16,572 nucleotides of DNA, taken from positions 1-16,572 of the forward strand of contig JALVUB010000288.1 in the NCBI GenBank assembly GCA_027023915.1. Direction: 5' to 3'. Shown one piece after another: positions 13,875-16,572 of this stretch. Source of the stretch: Sedimenticola sp. (GTDB taxonomy: Bacteria; Pseudomonadota; Gammaproteobacteria; Chromatiales; Chromatiaceae). A program made the translations under genes and the position numbers. A model generated the notes under the pieces. It ran no database searches. It was not told the origin of the DNA and saw only the letters and a program-made list of their open reading frames with translations. How positions within the stretch are numbered: the stretch's first letter is position 1; each line of letters begins with the position of its first letter.

Positions 13875-15128
13875 ATGAGCCTGCTTGTTTTAGGCCTTAA
13901 CCACACAACCGCTCCCGTGGAAATACGCGAACGGGTGAGCTTCGGCCCCGACATCGTGGTGGGCGCGCTGCGAGCCCTGACCGAGGTGGAAGGCGTTGGC
14001 GAAAGCGTCATCCTCTCCACCTGCAACCGCACGGAACTCTATTGCCACGGCAACGATGCCAGTTCCGAACGCATCGGTCGCTGGCTGGCGGAATTTCATG
14101 GGCTCAAGCAAGAGGACTTGTCGCCCTACCTATATGTACACGAAGGAGAAAAGGCCGTGGACCACCTGCTGCGGGTGGCCAGCGGGCTCAATTCACTGGT
14201 GCTGGGCGAGCCGCAGATCCTGGGTCAGGTCAAGCAAGCCTGGCAGACCGCCACCAGCGCCGGTACTGTTGGCAAGATTCTTGGCAGGCTGTTCCAGCAC
14301 AGCTTCGCCACTGCCAAGCAGGTACGCACCGACACCGCCATCGGCGATAGTCCGGTGTCGGTGGCTTTTGCCGCGGTGAGCCTCTCAAAGCAGATCTTCG
14401 CCGATCTCACCCCGCTCACCGCGCTGCTCATCGGCGCGGGAGAAACCATTGAGCTCACCGCCCGTCACCTGCAACAACAAGGTATTGGCCGCATCATCGT
14501 CGCCAACCGTACCGTCACCCGCGCCCATGAGCTGGCGGAACAGTTCCACGGTTTCGCCATCGGCCTTACGGAAATCCCCGCTCATCTGCCTGAAGCGGAC
14601 ATTGTCATCTCCTCCACCGCAAGCCCGGTTCCCATTTTAGGCAAAGGCACGGTTGAGAGCGCGCTCAAGGCACGCCGCCACAAACCCATCTTCATGGTGG
14701 ACATCGCGGTGCCGCGAGACATCGAAGCCGAGGTACGGGAGCTGCAAGACATCTATCTTTATACAGTGGACGACCTGGAAGAAGTCATCCAGGAAAATCT
14801 ACGCTCCCGCCAACAGGCGGCGGAACAGGCGGCGGAGATCATCGAGCAGCGCAGCGCCGAGTTCATGGCCTGGCTGCGCTCGCTTGACGCCGTCTCGCTG
14901 ATCCAGAGCTATCGGGGCCAGGCGGAGTCGATCAAGCAGGAGACCCTCAAGAAGGCCCTGCGCATGGTGGCCAACGGCACCCCCGCCGAGGAGGCGCTGA
15001 AATACCTTGCCAACACCCTCACCAACAAGCTGTTGCACACCCCCAGCTCCCAGCTCCGCGAGGCGGGCTCCAGCGGCCAGAAGGAGCTGCTGGAGGCGGC
15101 CAACACCCTCTTCCAGCTTGACCGATGA
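13875..15128 (+). CDS. hemA: Glutamyl-tRNA reductase
   Basis: HemA reduces the glutamate on charged tRNA-Glu with NADPH to glutamate-1-semialdehyde, the committed step of tetrapyrrole (haem, sirohaem, corrin) synthesis. The 417-residue protein is normal in length. The catalytic domain begins LLVLGLNHTTAPVEIRERVSF and has the nucleophile Cys50 in STCNRTELY. GLNSLVLGEPQILGQVKQA (104-122) follows. The NADPH domain has the GAGE motif at 187-190, then VANRT and VDIAVPRDI. A C-terminal helical dimerisation domain ends it. The ATG at 13875 has only a weak GAGA upstream. The stop overlaps the prfA start by 4 bases (ATGA), showing an operon. The divergent neighbour is a LolA-like gene, whereas in E. 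coli it is lolB. Confidence 0.97.
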   Translation: MSLLVLGLNHTTAPVEIRERVSFGPDIVVGALRALTEVEGVGESVILSTCNRTELYCHGNDASSERIGRWLAEFHGLKQEDLSPYLYVHEGEKAVDHLLRVASGLNSLVLGEPQILGQVKQAWQTATSAGTVGKILGRLFQHSFATAKQVRTDTAIGDSPVSVAFAAVSLSKQIFADLTPLTALLIGAGETIELTARHLQQQGIGRIIVANRTVTRAHELAEQFHGFAIGLTEIPAHLPEADIVISSTASPVPILGKGTVESALKARRHKPIFMVDIAVPRDIEAEVRELQDIYLYTVDDLEEVIQENLRSRQQAAEQAAEIIEQRSAEFMAWLRSLDAVSLIQSYRGQAESIKQETLKKALRMVANGTPAEEALKYLANTLTNKLLHTPSSQLREAGSSGQKELLEAANTLFQLDR

Positions 15129-16204
15129 ATGAGCGCATCCGCGCGCGCCTGGAACAGATCCGCGACCGCTTCGAGGAGATCACCGGCCTGCTGGCCGACC
15201 CCGAGGTGCAAAACGACAGTGACCGCTTCCGCGAGCTGGGCCGGGAATATGCCCAACTGGAGCCGGTGGCCGATTGCTATCGCAAATACCTCGCCGCCGA
15301 GGAAGAGATCGCCACGGCCGAGGAGATGCTGGACGATCCCGAGATGGCCGAGCTGGCCCGGGAAAGCATCGACGAGGCGCGCCGGCGGCTGGCGGAGCTG
15401 GAGCCGGAACTCCAGCGGTTGTTGCTGCCGCGCGATCCCAACGACGAGCGCAACGTCTATCTTGAGATCCGCGCCGGCACCGGCGGCGCCGAAGCGGCCT
15501 TGTTTGCCGGCGACCTGCTGCGCGCCTACCTGCGCCACGCCGAACGCAAGGGGTGGCGCACCGAGCTGGTAAGCGAGAGCACCGGCGAGGCGGGCGGCTA
15601 CAAGGAGGTGGTGGTGCGCGTCAGCGGCAAGGGGGTCTATTCCCGCCTGAAGTTCGAATCGGGCGTCCACCGGGTGCAGCGGGTGCCCCAGACCGAATCC
15701 CAGGGGCGCATTCACACCTCGGCGGTGACCGTGGCCATCCTGCCCGAGGCCGAGGCCATCGACCAGATTGAAATCGACACCAATGAGCTGCGCATCGACA
15801 CCTTCCGCGCTTCCGGCGCCGGTGGCCAGCACGTCAACAAGACCGACTCGGCGGTGCGCATCACCCACCTGCCCACCGGCATCGTGGTGGAGTGCCAGGA
15901 CGAGCGCTCCCAGCACAAAAACAAGGCCCGCGCCCTGGCCCTTCTTCAGGCGCGGCTGCTCGACGCCGCCCGCAGCGAACAGGCCCAGGCGCGCGCCGCC
16001 GACCGCAAGCTCCAGGTGGGCAGGGGCGACCGCTCGGAGCGCATCCGCACCTACAACTTTCCCCAGAACCGGGTCACCGACCACCGCATTAACCTTACCC
16101 TCTACAAGCTGGACGAAGTGATGGAAGGCGACCTGGATCTGGTGATCGAGCCGCTGCTGCGCGAATACCAAGCCGAGCAACTGGCCGAACTGTCGGCGGC
16201 TTGA
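15125..16204 (+). CDS. prfA: Peptide chain release factor 1 (RF1)
   Basis: RF1 recognises UAA and UAG and triggers release of the finished protein from the ribosome. The protein has 359 residues (E. coli 360). Stop-codon recognition uses the P-x-T tripeptide, here PQT at 188-190 within VHRVQRVPQTESQGRIHTSA. The catalytic GGQ is at 233-235 (FRASGAGGQHVNKTDSAVR); its Gln is methylated by PrmC, encoded next. The N-terminal coiled-coil domain covers about residues 1-100. Because P-x-T is not the SPF of RF2, the RF1 assignment is firm. The start overlaps the hemA stop by 4 bases and its own stop shares one base with the prmC start, so the three genes are translationally coupled. Confidence 0.97.
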   Translation: MNERIRARLEQIRDRFEEITGLLADPEVQNDSDRFRELGREYAQLEPVADCYRKYLAAEEEIATAEEMLDDPEMAELARESIDEARRRLAELEPELQRLLLPRDPNDERNVYLEIRAGTGGAEAALFAGDLLRAYLRHAERKGWRTELVSESTGEAGGYKEVVVRVSGKGVYSRLKFESGVHRVQRVPQTESQGRIHTSAVTVAILPEAEAIDQIEIDTNELRIDTFRASGAGGQHVNKTDSAVRITHLPTGIVVECQDERSQHKNKARALALLQARLLDAARSEQAQARAADRKLQVGRGDRSERIRTYNFPQNRVTDHRINLTLYKLDEVMEGDLDLVIEPLLREYQAEQLAELSAA

Positions 16205-16572
16205 TGCAGATCCGCCACCTCCTCGCCGAAGCCCGCTCCCTCCCCGCCCCGGTCGCCGCCGACGCTCCGCTGCTGCTGGCCCATCTCCTGGAGAAGCCGG
16301 TCACCTGGATCTACGCCCACCCGGAAGAGGAGGTAAGCACACCCCAGGCCGAGCGCTTCCGCCAACTGCTGGCGCGCCGCGCGGCCGGAGAACCTCTGGC
16401 TTATCTCACCGGCGAAAAGGAATTCTGGTCCCTGAAGCTGAAGGTGACGCCCGACGTCCTTGTGCCGCGACCGGAGACGGAGTTGCTGGTGGAGGTCGGG
16501 TTGGAGTTGGGGGATTTTTTTAGATCCCCTCACCCCAACCCTCTCCCGAGGGGAGAGGGAGCCGATCACCCC
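16204..16572 (+). CDS. prmC: Release factor glutamine methyltransferase, N-terminal part with repeat insertion (cut by window edge)
   Basis: PrmC methylates the GGQ glutamine of RF1 and RF2 using S-adenosylmethionine. The first 123 codons are visible. The N-terminal helical domain includes RRAAGEPLAYLTGEKEFWSLKLKVTPDVLVPRPETELLVE, clearly diagnostic of PrmC. The start ATG shares its A with the prfA stop (TGATG). In family members the SAM motif (DLGTGTG type) follows within about 20 residues of PRPETE. Here the frame instead runs into SPHPNPLPRGEGADHP, the translation of a dispersed palindromic repeat, and no SAM motif is reached by the window end. The frame is open to the edge. Whether it returns in frame, making a protein with a loop insertion, or is broken cannot be seen. 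Confidence 0.9.
   Translation, partial: MQIRHLLAEARSLPAPVAADAPLLLAHLLEKPVTWIYAHPEEEVSTPQAERFRQLLARRAAGEPLAYLTGEKEFWSLKLKVTPDVLVPRPETELLVEVGLELGDFFRSPHPNPLPRGEGADHP
16521..16572. repeat. Dispersed palindromic repeat inside prmC
   Basis: CCCTCTCCC (16539-16547) and GGGAGAGGG (16551-16559) form a 9-bp stem around a three-base loop, preceded by TCCCCTCACCCCAA. The core matches the copy at 5747-5780 in front of pth. In the prmC frame it encodes the peptide PHPNPLPRGEG, which I recognise as a frequent translation product of this repeat type in proteobacterial annotations. The right-hand border lies outside the window. Confidence 0.8.

Noticed and set aside
13475..14032. Minus-strand frames in the hemA upstream region (185 and 170 codons)
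   Set aside because: They overlap the LolA-like copy B and hemA in other frames, lack ribosome binding sites, and cross the promoter region.

Overview
The window looks like a chromosomal segment of a GC-rich gammaproteobacterium, most likely of the Chromatiales/Acidiferrobacterales type; the genus cannot be fixed from sequence alone. Three things support this: the tRNA-Tyr/Gly/Thr-tuf operon, the ispE/tRNA-Gln/prs/rplY/pth block, and the hemA-prfA-prmC block. All tRNA genes encode their CCA end. Nearly all the DNA is core housekeeping sequence. The accessory part is a four-gene envelope operon between pth and hemA.

Layout. (1) Positions 1-1271, minus strand: a promoter, tRNA-Tyr(GTA), a repeat-containing spacer, tRNA-Gly(TCC), tRNA-Thr(GGT) and the first 184 codons of tuf. 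(2) Positions 1334-6371, plus strand: a TPR lipoprotein gene, ispE, tRNA-Gln(TTG), prs, rplY and pth. lolB, usually between the TPR gene and ispE, is not here, and ychF does not follow pth. (3) Positions 6429-13747, minus strand: two tandem LolA-fold periplasmic proteins, a DUF1302 outer-membrane protein and a large MMPL/RND inner-membrane transporter, probably one operon. (4) Positions 13875-16572, plus strand: hemA, prfA and the start of prmC, with overlapping stop and start codons.

How the genes work together. Blocks 1, 2 and 4 serve translation (EF-Tu, tRNAs, bL25, peptidyl-tRNA hydrolase, RF1 and its methyltransferase), isoprenoid precursor synthesis (IspE), PRPP synthesis (Prs) and the first step of tetrapyrrole synthesis from Glu-tRNA (HemA). 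Block 3 has one component for each envelope compartment: inner membrane (RND), periplasm (LolA-like, twice) and outer membrane (DUF1302). This fits a trans-envelope carrier for a lipid or other hydrophobic molecule, but the substrate is not visible in the sequence.

The points most worth checking are these: a partial copy of the tRNA-Tyr 3' end about 188 bp downstream of the real gene, resembling the rtT repeats of the E. coli tyrT locus; an ispE stop codon lying inside tRNA-Gln; a dispersed palindromic repeat that forms a hairpin over the pth ribosome binding site and appears again in frame inside prmC; an AT-rich central section in the DUF1302 gene; and an RND transporter whose first half lacks the usual Asp-Tyr pair.
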